64,000 nucleotides of DNA from Siphonodentalium dalli (taxonomy: Eukaryota; Mollusca; Scaphopoda; Gadilida; Siphonodentaliidae): contig CP136064.1 of NCBI GenBank assembly GCA_032622095.1, forward strand, positions 137,597,954 through 137,661,953, written 5' to 3'. Numbering within the stretch: position 1 is the first letter of the stretch; each line of letters starts with the position of its first letter. Made by a program: the position numbers and the translations under genes. Of the stretch, positions 46,951 through 58,034 are shown piece after piece. The notes below the pieces were generated by a model that was not told the DNA's origin, ran no database searches, and saw nothing but the letters and a program-made list of their open reading frames with translations.

Positions 46951-47500
46951 TAAAGGGGTACTGTACGCCAAATGTTGTTGTTGGTTTCTATAGTCTCCGA
47001 GTCGGAGAATAAGGTAACAATTTTTCAATTATTTGAAAGTCTGTTGAGTACGAAGTCATGTTACGGATGAAAAATTTACCGGAATGCAAAAATACAAATT
47101 GTCGTTGTCGAGTAATTTTTGTAAGTTTTCAACCAAATGAATCAAATAAAAGTTATATTATATGCATACTAGTCCCATATAATCATTTAAGTTATTGTAT
47201 CGTCGCTAGTCAGTGAGTGGCTTGAGTGTTCTCCCCGTATCATCATAATATTTTAAGCGATCGTGTGTGCGATCGGTTTAACAATCCAGTATCCCTCAAT
47301 TACTGTTTTTGATTACGGTAATTCGTAATTTAATTGACGCCATTTTATGGCTCCAGTCATAAATTCAATTTATATCAAATTATTAACTTTTAAATTATTA
47401 AATTTTAAGATAGCCTATTAACCTGAGCGTTTACAGAATACATATTAGATCGTTGTTGTCACCGGAAATTTAATGAAAATGGCGTACAGTACCCCTTTAA
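46951..47500. mobile_element. 550-bp MITE with ~20-bp TIRs
   Basis: TTAAAGGGGTACTGTACGCC at the left pairs with GGCGTACAGTACCCCTTTAA at the right, a perfect 20-bp inverted repeat. The interior is AT-rich and non-coding, with no long palindrome. Confidence 0.9.
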
Positions 47501-48577
47501 TTCAATGACAGCACAAGCTGATAGCATTCACCCACTATGTGGGGCATTCCACTTGGGTGCGACATCTTGCCTGTGCCTATCATGCCTATGGCAGACCGAT
47601 GTGGTTTGGGTAGGGGACTGGTTGGGGAATTTTAAGATGAAATTTTAGGTGTTTTTTTCATCGCTGCTTATCAGGGGAGGGGGGATTTGGGGGGGGGTAT
47701 TTATTAAGGTTTTAATATGCATAGATTAAATAATTTGTAGGTTTCAGCTTGGAAAATATCATTTCGCAATCTACTGAAAAGTGGTTAATAGGCCAAAGGA
47801 CATCATCGTTCGTCGAACCATCAGAACGTTTAATGGTCAATGGTTATGGAAGTTTTATTTACATTTTATCAAATGTTAACTGGTTAAGGGTATCCTAAAC
47901 GTGACCAACATGGCCGAATTGAAAATTTACACTTGCCTCAGAAAATTCGAGATTATCAAACAATGATTAATCTTTGGGAGCTGAAATATGCAAATATAAT
48001 AGAAAAATGATAGGACTAGACAACAGTGATTAAAAAATGTGATATTTATTGATAGATACTCACCAAAAAGTGCAGTTTGCAAATCCTTCCGTTCTGTCAC
48101 GAGAACTGAAATAAAAGGAATGGTACAAGTCCAATCCAGGAAGAAAACAAAAATATGAAGTATGATCTAAAGACAAGGGACCATGGAATTGTTATTTAAA
48201 AGACAGGAAGGTAGAATCCACCATTTTAAAAAGCATGGTATACTGAATTGAAATGAAAATAACATCCACCATTGGAGGAGGAACTATTTTTTAATGTATG
48301 GCAGACCAACATGATAAAAAAATTTACCAAATTATAAACCATCACAGATATGTATATCAAGACAGATAAGTTTATTTTGTGAAAGAAAGCGGGTTTCTGG
48401 TGAGTTTGAGTAACATTATTATGGATCAGCAATATACATAATATAAAAAAGGTGATATTTTAAAGAAAAGTACCAGGGGAGATCATTAAGTAGGCAGTTA
48501 TGATTTATAACTACTAATACGATATCCAGGAGGTCTCTTTTAATAAAGAACAATGTGGCATGGTAATATCAACATAC
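47501..48577. other. 3' flank of the transposase-YqaJ gene, nothing recognised
   Basis: Contains a G-run near 47690. This is the downstream side of the minus-strand gene; a clear polyadenylation site was not identified. Confidence 0.45.
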
Positions 48578-48738
48578 CTAGTGGAAAGTCAAGTGGCCTT
48601 CTTCGTAATCTTTCAAGAGATCCTGGACGTCATAACTCTCTTGGTCCTCATCATAGAACACCTGGTATTCTGCTGTGTGTTGTCCGTCAACCCCGGATAG
48701 CAGTTTTGTCACTGTACCAGTATACCACTCTGATTTCC
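48578..48738 (-). pseudogene. Exon 3: Tudor/Agenet-like C-terminal domain
   Basis: KSEWYTGTVTKLLSGVDGQH, AEYQVFYDEDQESYDV and QDLLKDYEEGHLTFH end at TAG. The pattern W-Y-x-G-T-V ... Y-x-V-x-Y-D-x-D ... Y-x-V-x-x-L resembles Tudor/Agenet/chromo-barrel folds that bind methylated histone tails. Function is inferred from this pattern only. Confidence 0.7.
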
Positions 48739-49167
48739 CTGCAATATAAAAATAAATTTACTCATCCTGAACACATAATGTTTTAAAGATGTTAATCAGA
48801 ATGGCTTTTTTTCTGGAATAGAACCATAATATTGAGGTGATTGTTGATGAACAAGAAGATATATGTATTGCGAAGTAAATATAAGATTATAAATGTATCT
48901 TTAGGAGAAATGTGAAGGCTGCTATTTTCAGACAAAACACCCTTATGCAATGGAATAACTATGCTTGTAAGAAAGAAAGCAGCAGTACAACACTACTGGC
49001 TGTTGATAGATACATGTTAAGATGGGACACAAACCCATGGCAATAGCGCAAACTGCCAATTTGAGCTGAAATTTACATTTACATTACTGTTTACAGAAAT
49101 TTATCATTGGTTGAAACAATTCGTAATATGTGTACATTTGAAATCAAAACAGACATAAGGCACTTAC

Positions 49168-49368
49168 CAGTGTTTTCATCCAGAATCCACTGGTGTCTTT
49201 CCGCCCAACAAATGTGATGTTGATAGGTGGAAGTCGAGAGCTCTTACGGGTTCTTTTCGTTGCTGGAGGTGATGTTACTCTGGCAGGTTGTTTTTTGCCT
49301 GATCGCTTCCTGGAGGAACAACTGCTACTTGATGTTGCTATACTGCCATCACTTCCATCTCGACTGTA
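49168..49368 (-). pseudogene. Exon 2: basic linker and start of a Tudor/Agenet-like domain
   Basis: After the acceptor TTTACAG the frame reads YSRDGSDGSIATSSSSCSSR, then a basic NLS-like stretch (RKRSGKKQPARV, TKRTRKSSRLPP) and INITFVGRK. A one-base shift near 49210 then gives RHQWILDENTG, which splices in phase to exon 3. The shift again looks like one lost A in an A-run. Confidence 0.7.
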
Positions 49369-49829
49369 CTGTAAACAAAAGATTTTGTTGGGTCAGTATT
49401 CATGAGATGCAGAAAAATATGACAAACCCTGTGATGTTTGAGTTATTTGAGCAATATTAAGTGCATAATGTGTATCTACATGTATATTAGAATAAATAAT
49501 TAAGGACTTTCGTGTTGATATATCTTGTTAAGATGTAATGATACGGCATATTCAATGTTTCCAAATAACATAACAAAGTTTAAACTCTTAATTTATGACT
49601 TGCAATCAAGACAATTCAGACTCAATTTGACAATGATTTGATAACAATGTTGCATAGACCAAAATAGTAATTAGTAAGGGACAGAAGAATATGATAATGG
49701 ACACAATGTTCTCATACCGGACATGGCTGTAGGGTTTTGTGAGGATTGAACAATAGAGATGTTGGGTTAGGTACATGCATTGTTAGCCGGCAGGCTAACA
49801 TACGGATGACAAACATCAACAGATATGCG

Positions 49830-49899
49830 ATACCACCACTACGAGTATATTATATTATATATATAATAGTATATACATGTATACTCGTAGTGGTGGTAT
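49830..49899. repeat. 70-bp hairpin in an intron
   Basis: Perfect 19-bp arms (ATACCACCACTACGAGTAT and its complement) surround an AT-rich core of TATATA repeats. It lies between exons 1 and 2 of the transposase-YqaJ gene. Confidence 0.85.
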
Positions 49900-50266
49900 G
49901 ACACCAGGGGACCTGTGCATATATGTATGACATTAACTTGACTTTATAAAAGGATTAATAATGAAGGTGCAAATGACACTGTAGCTCAACTTGGATTGGG
50001 GATAATTTCACATGTTACAGTCACTGGAACGATTAGGAATGCAGAAAGTGTCAATTTGCAAGTCATAATAGATGTCCATATGAAGAAATATGAATAAAGT
50101 AAAATACAAGAAGGCTGATAGCGGCCATTTTTTCCAAGGAAATTCTGAAAAATTGGATAGCCAACCCATGACAATAGATCAAACTTAACTTTGTTAAGTT
50201 GAGTTAAGTTGAGCTAAAAATAATATTTACTAATGGCATGCAAGTTTTATATGACATATGACTTAC

Positions 50267-51619
50267 CCACATGCCAGGTTCTCGAATTCCAGGATTTTGC
50301 CATTTACGAGGACATGCCAACTCAGGTAAGACTGCTTTAAAATAAAAGGCTTTCAATTTGGGAAGCATTTGTTTCGACCATAAAACACTATCCTTGAAAA
50401 TCCTTTGGATAAACAATTCATGAAGATCCACATTTCCAACCACAAAATCAAGCCAATCATAATTGAATATGTGCAACTGACCCTGACACTGGTAAAAATA
50501 TTTATGGTTTGTCTTCAGTTGCAGTGATCCATCCACAATTTTAAACAGAATTGAATGTTTTTGGACAAGGCAGCTTGTTTAAAGGAATATTTGTTATTTT
50601 GCAAAAGATTTTTAATTTCAAGTAAACCTATCTTGCCACTTGAATCTGTGATAATGCCATCTATACTAGCTGCAAGATAGGGTTCATGCTCACTAATCAT
50701 TATACCAGCTGACACAACAGACATATTATCACCTTCTTCAGATTTTTTAAAGCAGTATTCACGGATGGTTTGGTCTTCTGATAATAAACCAAAATTTGTG
50801 TTTGCATTTCCCTTAAATTGTGAATATAAGATGGACTCAACTATTAATGGAGCAACACGAGTTTTTAATTTTCGGCACATGACTTGACCAAAATAAGATG
50901 AAGTTATACGTTTCCTACGTTCAATTTTCCACAAGTCACATGCAGATTGCTCTTTAGTGTTATCAAAGATCTTAATCCTATCTTGTTTGGTTATAACCAA
51001 CTCTCGCTGAAAGTATGTTTCACAATGTGCTTTTAAATCAGATGCTGACAAATCATCAGTTGGTTTTGAAGAAGAAGGACCGTATGCTGCTCTCGCCTTT
51101 TTAGAGTTATTGATTTATTGTTGCTTGATTTTACGTTGCAACCTACGCTTGCGAAATTCATCACTCTGTTTTCGTTTGAGGTTAGCTAATAATTTAGCAG
51201 CACGTGCCATATATAGGGACTGCATATGGACACCCGCTTCTGTTTTTGTTATGTTTTCCCAAACAAGAGAGGACCAGAATGGGCCAAAGTTCTTTCTGAG
51301 AGCACCACCGTAGCACCTAGCATGCCAGGAACCACGGTGACACCTGTTATAAACCTTGCCACCATCAAACTTCATTTTGATGGCCATCCAATTTTCTGCT
51401 AAATTTGTGGTAGCATTATTAATTAATGTAGCAGATTTTGATGCCAAGCGATTCAAAAGAACAGATATGTCATTGAGCATTTCAGGGTCTATATGATCAA
51501 CAGCAGGTTTTTCAGCAATTCTAGTTTTGTCCTGTTCATCAAAAGAAGTCCCTGCTTCCCACATGATATGGACTTTGTCAAGAGTTGAATCAAATGAACC
51601 AGTGGAAGAAGAATTATTG
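50267..51619 (-). pseudogene. Mutator C-terminal block and YqaJ-type exonuclease domain
   Basis: 51619-51115: NDISVLLNRLASKSATLINN, then NLAENWMAIKMKFDGGKVYN, RCHRGSWHARCYGG, a conserved block of this transposase family, and a basic tail ending at a TAA (51115). The same frame stays open beyond it. 51051-50267: LWKIERRKRITSSYFGQVM, PYLAASIDGIITD (metal-binding Asp), LLEIKN (Glu-x-Lys of the PD-(D/E)xK nuclease) and, after a missing A near 50540, HKYFYQCQGQLHIF (conserved Gln). This is the YqaJ/lambda-exonuclease-like recombinase fold. Exon 1 ends REPGMW|GTAAGT. Confidence 0.86.
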
Positions 51620-52190
51620 TCAGTGGATTGAGATTTACTATTGGAATCAGAGTATTTAGCTATGGAACCAGTGGAAGAAGTATTATTGTTGGTGGAATTA
51701 GATGCAGAATTGGCATCAGAGGATTTAGATATGGAGGATTTAGCTATGGAACCAGTGGAAGAAGTATTATTGTTGGTGGATTTAGATGCAGAATTAGCAT
51801 CCGAGGATTTAGCTATGGAACCAGTGGAAGAAGTATTATTGTTGGTGGATTTAGATGCAGAATTATCATCAGAGGATTTAGCTATGGAACCAGTGGAAGA
51901 AGTATTACTGTTGGTGGATTTAGATGCAGAATTAGCATCAGAGGATTTAGCTATGGAACCAGTGGAAGAAGTATTACTGTTGGTGGATTTAGAGGATTTA
52001 GCTATGGAACCAGTGGAAGAAGTATTACTGTTGGTGGATTTAGATGCAGAATTAGCATCAGAGGATTTAGCTATGGAACCAGTGGAAGAAGTATTACTGT
52101 TGGTGGATTTAGATGCAGAATTAGCATCAGAGGATTTAGCTATGGAACCAGTGGAAGTGGAAGAAATATTATCATTAATATCAGTTGAAT
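51620..52190 (-). repeat. In-frame 69-bp repeats coding a Ser/Thr/Asn-rich linker
   Basis: Seven to eight tandem units of 69 bp (23 codons; one shortened unit near 51990 and one altered near 51735) code SSTGSIAKSSDANSASKSTN on the minus strand. All indels keep the frame, as expected if it is or recently was translated. It lies between the transposase core and the Mutator C-terminal block. Plus-strand frames across it are antisense shadows. Confidence 0.88.
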
Positions 52191-52279
52191 TACATGGGTT
52201 ATTAGAAACAGTAGGTAGTTCAGTTTTTTTGCAAATTTACTGCAGTTATTATGAAAGCCGAAGACATGATGAACACTGT

Positions 52280-53448
52280 TTTTAATATCTTTGGCAAGTT
52301 TTGCAATTGCTGCGTTTTTGTCTGCTTCAGTAGAGCGCATTCTGATAGCACATCGAACCCCAGTTGTTAATTTTACTCTCATTAATTTGGTCAATTTATG
52401 TTTTCCTTTATAGTGTGGTTTGTCAGTAACAAGTTTTTCTAAGCTTGATCTTAAACATTTACATGCATGGTTTGAACATTCTACTTTCTCAACATGACAA
52501 CCCCATATTGGCACCTCACTCAACACCCTACTGTAGACAGAACTATCCCCATCGCCAATGAAACGCATGTATCGAACTCCATGTATCTTTTCAGAGTTTA
52601 AAAACCCATCAACGATGACATCACTTTCCATTTGTTGGCTACTCTCTGTCCAATTTAAAAAAACATTCGTGATTCTGAGGATCCACACCTTTTGTTTCGG
52701 CCAACGTACAAATGAAACAGTATTTATTTCGAACACCAATGTGCAATATTTTGCCAGTGGCCTGACCAATAATAACTGCCACCCCCCCCCCCCCCCCAAG
52801 AGCATTATATGTGTGTGTATGTGTTCTCTTGGACCACCCTCCATCAGCAATCACAGTAATTGCAGGAACACCTTGATGGAAATCATTCCGTTCAATTGCC
52901 AGTTTTTTTTCTTCCTCACCAGCTGCCTTCATATCTTTATCTGACAATATTTTCCATTCACTGCCAATAGCGGTTTCTATTTCAGTGAAAGAAGGCTGAC
53001 TGATAGGAGGGAGGCCAAGAGTGGATGTCAGCTCATTCAGTTTAGCACATCCGCCGCCAGTTACCATGCTACCCCATACGGCCCTTACATTTATGTCGTA
53101 ACCACGAAGTGGGCAAGCGTCAGAATTCATTTTTTTGCTAGTACATAAAGAGAAATTTTTACGGCAGCCACGACATTGCCCTACTATTGTTGTTACCAGG
53201 CCCAAATTCTTTGATTCTTTCCAATATATAAAAACATCTTGGCCAGATTTCGCTAATTCATTAGCATGTGTGCATGTAGCAATGTGATTTGTTATATCAG
53301 TTACATGAAGCTGTAAATTTTCTAAATTTATCAATCTATAACCAGGAATATATTTGCGGGTAACTCTTTTCAAAACTATTTTCAGGTTATCATTATCTGT
53401 TGTGATTATTTTATACTTATGACGGGTTTTAACGGTTTTAATTTTCAT
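52280..53448 (-). pseudogene. Mutator-like transposase domain
   Basis: I place the start at the ATG at 53448 (MKIKTVKTRHKYK), since a stop lies shortly upstream in frame. Blocks follow the family order: CRGCRKNFSLC and INVRAVWGSMVTGGGCAKLN, then ITVIADGGWSKR (a likely catalytic Asp), YNALGGGGGVAVIIG, GVRNKYCFIC and HECF. After a one-base shift near 52672 come NWTESSQQMESDVIVDGFLN, HGVRYMRFIGDGDSSVYSRV (a second likely catalytic Asp) and KVECSNHACKCLRSSLEKL. This matches the Mutator-like transposase domain of uncharacterised animal proteins. A 16-base C-run (52782-52798) encodes the extra glycines and is prone to slippage. Confidence 0.85.
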
Positions 53449-53469
53449 TGCACATTGACCAACTACCAC

Positions 53470-54114
53470 TTTTGAACTAGCATATTTTATATTTTTCTTC
53501 TAATACTGTGCATGCCACCTGCTAAATTAAAATGTCTCCTTCTCAGTATTGTCATTTTGAATATTGGATATTGTTACCAGTAAGAAAAGAATAACTAAAA
53601 ATATTGCCCACAATAAATATCTGATTATCGGCTAGAAAGACATCTGTTGCCCGTGAGCGAGCCAATTATCACTTCGACCACGGTGCGAGATTCTTTCTAG
53701 AGATTTTGACAACGATATCTTATAAAGCAACAATTTATGAAAAATTCACACCATATTGTGTAACTCAACACAGGTTTTGTAGAAAAACATAAATAAGTAC
53801 ACCAATAAAAAATCAGCAATTGTGGAATGCAGTGTATAATATCAGAAGAATATTATCATTCAGCACTTATACATACATGAGATTAATTATTCTTGAAACA
53901 CAGCGGCTGCAGTTTGTATGTTATTCTTCTCATCCATAATTTGCTCATTAATTTATCACTATGGATACCATCCTTGTATGTTTTGTAGCTGTAGGAATAA
54001 ACTTGGTGGTCGATTTTTCCATTTTTTACAAACTCGCAAGTCTAGATTGAATTTTGGCGACTCAGTTTCCAAGTGTCTGTTTAAATGTCTAATGTAGATA
54101 TTTAATTGATCTAT
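53470..54114. other. Spacer between SGNH-like ORF and transposase gene
   Basis: No coding sequence. A weak inverted pair GCTAGAAAGA and TCTTTCTAGA lies at about 53630-53700. It may hold the promoter or an intron, but nothing decisive is visible. Confidence 0.45.
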
Positions 54115-54624
54115 TTATGTATTCAATAAATTATCATGTAATTTAAATTGCTCTGGATTTTGATGTCCATGTCTAACATTCCAATCATATGTCGAAATGG
54201 CAGGTATTTCTAAGAATGTTAAGGATATATTGGGAGATAAACATTTACAATATTTCACAATTTGTTCTAAATAATATTTTGTATTAGCAACTCTCTCCTC
54301 AGCAACTTGCAGAGGAAACTCTATATAATCACCAACTTTATCTGTCAAATCACAAGTCCCTGTCCATATACATACAGAAATATCACCATTGTATGAATTA
54401 TAAACTTTTCCGAAACTCTCAAAATCTCTCAAATAATGATAGCAGTCTTCAGTAGTACGACCAGAACGATACAACCACACAATTTCTGACTCATTGGTAC
54501 CACGATCACACTCTGCCTTGAGATATCTCCCCTTACTATCACTAACAATTACTGGTTTCCTAATTAACTGTCCTTCCCTTAGTGGAACAAATTTTTCCAA
54601 CTGCCAGCACGTTTCAATGTTGAA
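54115..54624 (-). CDS. SGNH/GDSL-hydrolase-like protein (exon)
   Basis: About 170 open residues, probably an exon starting at an acceptor (GATGTCCAG|TTC) at 54624, since no good ATG opens it. KPVIVSDSKGRYLK resembles SGNH block I (S-D-S-x-G with the nucleophile Ser). VWLYRSGRTTEDC resembles block II (conserved Gly) and VCIWTGTCDLTDK block III (G-x-x-D). A block V Asp-x-x-His is not clear. The family hydrolyses esters or acyl groups. It is on the same strand as, and about 650 bp upstream of, the transposase gene, so it may belong to the same element. Alternatively it is an unrelated gene fragment. Confidence 0.55.
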   Translation of the reverse strand, partial: FNIETCWQLEKFVPLREGQLIRKPVIVSDSKGRYLKAECDRGTNESEIVWLYRSGRTTEDCYHYLRDFESFGKVYNSYNGDISVCIWTGTCDLTDKVGDYIEFPLQVAEERVANTKYYLEQIVKYCKCLSPNISLTFLEIPAISTYDWNVRHGHQNPEQFKLHDNLLNT

Positions 54625-54639
54625 CTGGACATCAAACAA

Positions 54640-57040
54640 TATTCAATTAACAATATAAGAGTATATCAGCAAAATATGAAACCAATTATGAATTAAATGA
54701 GAACTTGGTCGAAACAAATGCATTATGCAAAAAAAAAAACTTTTCCAAGAAAAACACATCACGAGAATTTTCTTTGATGATAGAAGGACCATGTGATATC
54801 AGTGATTATTGTCACCTGACCAGCTGTCAAAAGCAATGTAATTACATTTTGCCCATTTTTGACCGTTTTCATTAGTTGAAACGGATATTTGTTATTTTCT
54901 GGCCCCCTCAGGTTGTCATACATATTCATAATTTTATCAAAATATCATAAAATTGGACCCAAAAAATACTACAAACACTTATTTTATTAATCATTCGTAT
55001 ACAAAAACGTATTATGCTAACAGTTATAATTTATATAGTAGTTATTCCAGTTATTTCTTTTATTTTCAGTAATTCTCGCACCGAATGTCACATGTTATCA
55101 TCGTGTAACCCGGTGTCGCCATTTTGTAACAACAAAAATATTCACTTACAAAATCCAAGACAAAGTTGATTTATATGTGATCGGATTGATGATCTCTGTT
55201 TCGTTCTGCATGGAACACTTCTTGGACGTTTATCTCAAGTGATGGATGTCGGTTTGTAGTCAGATCGTCGGTTAAACGTGTATTTTTCCCCGTGTTTATG
55301 ATATTTCCTTCGCAGTTGTTGTTTCCGTCTGTCAACAAGTAGGCGTGTCTAGCCGATTGTCGTAATCCACTAAAAAAAATAAACCCCAAAATATTTCCTT
55401 CTCTAAGTTTACAAAATACACTTGTTTTCATGTTAATACTATGAAACTACTACGTTTTCAGTCAAATTAAACTAGCATCATATTAATGTGTATGATTTCC
55501 GTGTTAATATCAAGCGCAACAATATACAAAAAGGCTCTCTTCCTTGTAGGAAATAATTTGAGAAAAACTCGGCATGACAACAGAATAAAGTTGCAATTAC
55601 TGACACTTGCGCATAATTTTGGACTTTCTTATGGTAACAACATATTAATATGATTTTATCGGTTTGAATATATATCTCTTTTGTTGCATCGCAATTACAA
55701 CCCCCGAGTTATGACCATCGTTGACGTCGAAAGTCGTTCCAAAAATTCGATGCAACATGGCCGCCGCCAGGTGCGTCACGATGGGTTCGAAATTATGACT
55801 TTTACATTTTATCAACTCAACACTGATACGAAATATATGATCCGGCTCAATAACTTAGGCAATAATGATGACTTTTGCAGAATGAAGCACTGCTCAAAAC
55901 CCCATACGTTAGCTGAACTCGATCCTGTAAGTTTTTGTCCACTGTCAAAACAAGTCTATGTCAAACACTGTTTTTTCTTATTCCACAAATTATTGGTTCA
56001 TAATCTTGACGCATATTGTTGCATTAGTATTTTATCTTGACAGCCCTGTGTGCAGGATGTTGATCTAACAACACATTTTTCATATTTTGTTATTTTCTCA
56101 TAGGTTGCACTTCCTAAAAATTCAGCCATTTTCCAACTCTGTCACGTTTATGATACCCTTAACGCTACACGATATTCACGGTTAACAACGTACTTGGTTT
56201 TGGGGCTTTCTCAGCAATGTCCGCTATTGAACGATTGACGTCCGTCCTAACAGCGATGTAAATATCATTTACGTTCGTAGTGCTAAAGTGCTTGTTCGAA
56301 CGGAGTTCTGTGCTGCATCCATGTTTAGCAATTGTGGACATGACCTAAAGAGTTATTTATAACCTGAATCTGTTATTACTATTGGAAGTGACATCATCTG
56401 TGACATCACGATCTATTTATATTATTGCCATGTTTATCAGTGACGTCAATTCTATATGGACCATGCAATGTCTACTTTCATATTGTGACATCATCGTGGA
56501 ATTCAAGACGTTCTACTGATAATTTTGCTGCGTTCTAGGAATTTGATGACTATGACTTCTTTATTCTTAACTTTTAGTTAAAATGTTTCCATAAAATTGG
56601 ACATTAATGACTTATTCACTTATTGAATGTTATTCTTCAAATTTTGACTTTGAATTAATTTTTTTTTAATTCTAAATTTTATACATTGATATTTAATTTT
56701 AAATGTTTTGAAATGACATATATTTTAATTTTCTTCTTCAGTCAACTTTCTCTGAAATTTAATTTGTTCTCAATTTTGAACATCTAATTTAATTTTTAGG
56801 TTTTCAATATGAACGTTTTGAGTTATGAATTTTTCAAATCGAATCTATCCCAGTTTTGACTTAGTGATTTTTGCATACCCAATATTTACTTGTCAACTTT
56901 TGAAGGCGTCCGACTTGGAATAATTTAGTATTAGGTATTGCAAATATAGTTTGATAGTCTGACTTAGAAATAAGTTTGGCTAGTTATCATTTTTCAATAG
57001 AGAAGTTGAACTTTAAAATATTTTGGTTCTAATTTTTACA
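54640..57040. other. Mostly non-coding; possible 5' exon of a minus-strand gene near 55152-55431
   Basis: The minus-strand frame 55431-55171 ends before a donor-like TTTTGTAAGTG at about 55152 and has a plausible hydrophilic composition, but no domain and no long support. Everything else to 57040, including the frame at 55681-56040, is unrecognised. Confidence 0.35.
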
Positions 57041-57044
57041 CATT

Positions 57045-57475
57045 TCATGAAAGGGCATACATATTACATGTGTTCGATCATAACATGGATCAATATCACT
57101 ACATTAAAGTAAACCAAATAGTTGCTTTTCTCTGTATGTAGTATTCGGTTCTATGTAGGTTATACTGTATATTTTTGAAATTACAGAGATTATATTTCGA
57201 CTTGAGCAATCTTTTAAAAAAAATTTATTGGATGCTGGTTGAATTATCACATGGAGTTAACAAATTTCATGAAATGGCATACATGTGCCCGATCATAACA
57301 TGATCAATATCACCACAAATGTTCAAGTAAACCGAATAGCTGCCTTTCTATGTATGTATAAGTAGGTTATACTGAATATTATTGAAATTACAGAGCTTAT
57401 ATTTTGACTTGGCAATCATTTTAAAATTTGGTTGGATGTTGGTTGAATTATTACATGGAGTTAACATGTTAATGT
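57045..57475 (+). repeat. ~215-bp tandem duplication
   Basis: CGATCATAACATGGATCAAT at 57075 recurs as CGATCATAACATGATCAATA at 57290. Matching blocks follow in both: AAGTAAACC, GTAGGTTATACTG, GAAATTACAGAG, GACTTG and CACATGGAGTTAACA or TACATGGAGTTAACA. Confidence 0.88.
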
Positions 57476-57854
57476 TACATGTTAATGTCACATACATGTA
57501 TATATCACTAAATGGCCAATACGTTATACATTGTAACAATCTCTTGTCAATATTCATGAGTTGCTTACTATACAAAAAAATGTAGCCTGCAATCTGCTCC
57601 TAGCAATCAAGTTGATCATTTTTAATTAATTATATTAATTAAAAGTAATTTTAAAAATATGTTCAGTTCGCATATATATATTCATAACATGCTTGCTTAA
57701 GAGAAATGGTTTTATATGTCTGCATAAGCTATATATTTTTTAGTAATTTACTCTCTTGTTTTAGTGTACATAAACTATATACTGCATTGCATCATAAGAT
57801 TATCATTATTACAGTCAAATGCTCTAGTGACTAGGTCGCCTCGCCTTTGTTTTG

Positions 57855-57855
<1 letters not shown>

Positions 57856-57908
<53 letters not shown>
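57856..57908. repeat. (AT)n(GT)n microsatellite
   Basis: About 16 AT units run directly into about 10 GT units. Confidence 0.97.
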
Positions 57909-58034
57909 AAGCATAGCTTCCTTTTGAGACATTGGCGAGTCGACTTTGTCGCTTTGAATCGACGAACTTCTTTGTCTAGGTGTCTCGAATTTGAGACATG
58001 CATCCGATGACTCTCGGAGGTGAAATTTAAGCCA

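Larger units (their letters stand above)
48578..53448 (-). pseudogene. Spliced Mutator-like transposase / YqaJ exonuclease / Tudor-like gene (disrupted)
   Basis: Three exons are inferred: 53448-50267, 49368-49168 and 48738-48578. Donors are at 50266 (TGG|GTAAGT) and 49167 (ACTG|GTAAGT), acceptors at 49369 (TTTACAG) and 48739 (ATTGCAG), with a TAG at 48578. Reading order is transposase, Ser-rich repeat, Mutator C-terminal block, YqaJ nuclease, basic linker, Tudor/Agenet-like domain. It is broken by an extra T at about 52672, a missing A at about 52230, a TAA at 51115, a missing A at about 50540 and a missing A at about 49210. Four of the five lesions are single-base homopolymer indels, so either recent decay or assembly error is possible. 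Role by homology: DNA strand transfer and exonuclease processing in the nucleus. Confidence 0.75.

Noticed and set aside
51628-52285. Plus-strand frames coding GFSYGTSGRS- or AMEPVEEVLLL-type repeats
   Set aside because: They are antisense to the Ser-rich coding repeat. The minus strand joins flanking conserved domains in frame.
55681-56040. 119-residue plus-strand frame
   Set aside because: No domain or start context recognised, and only this one open stretch in the area.
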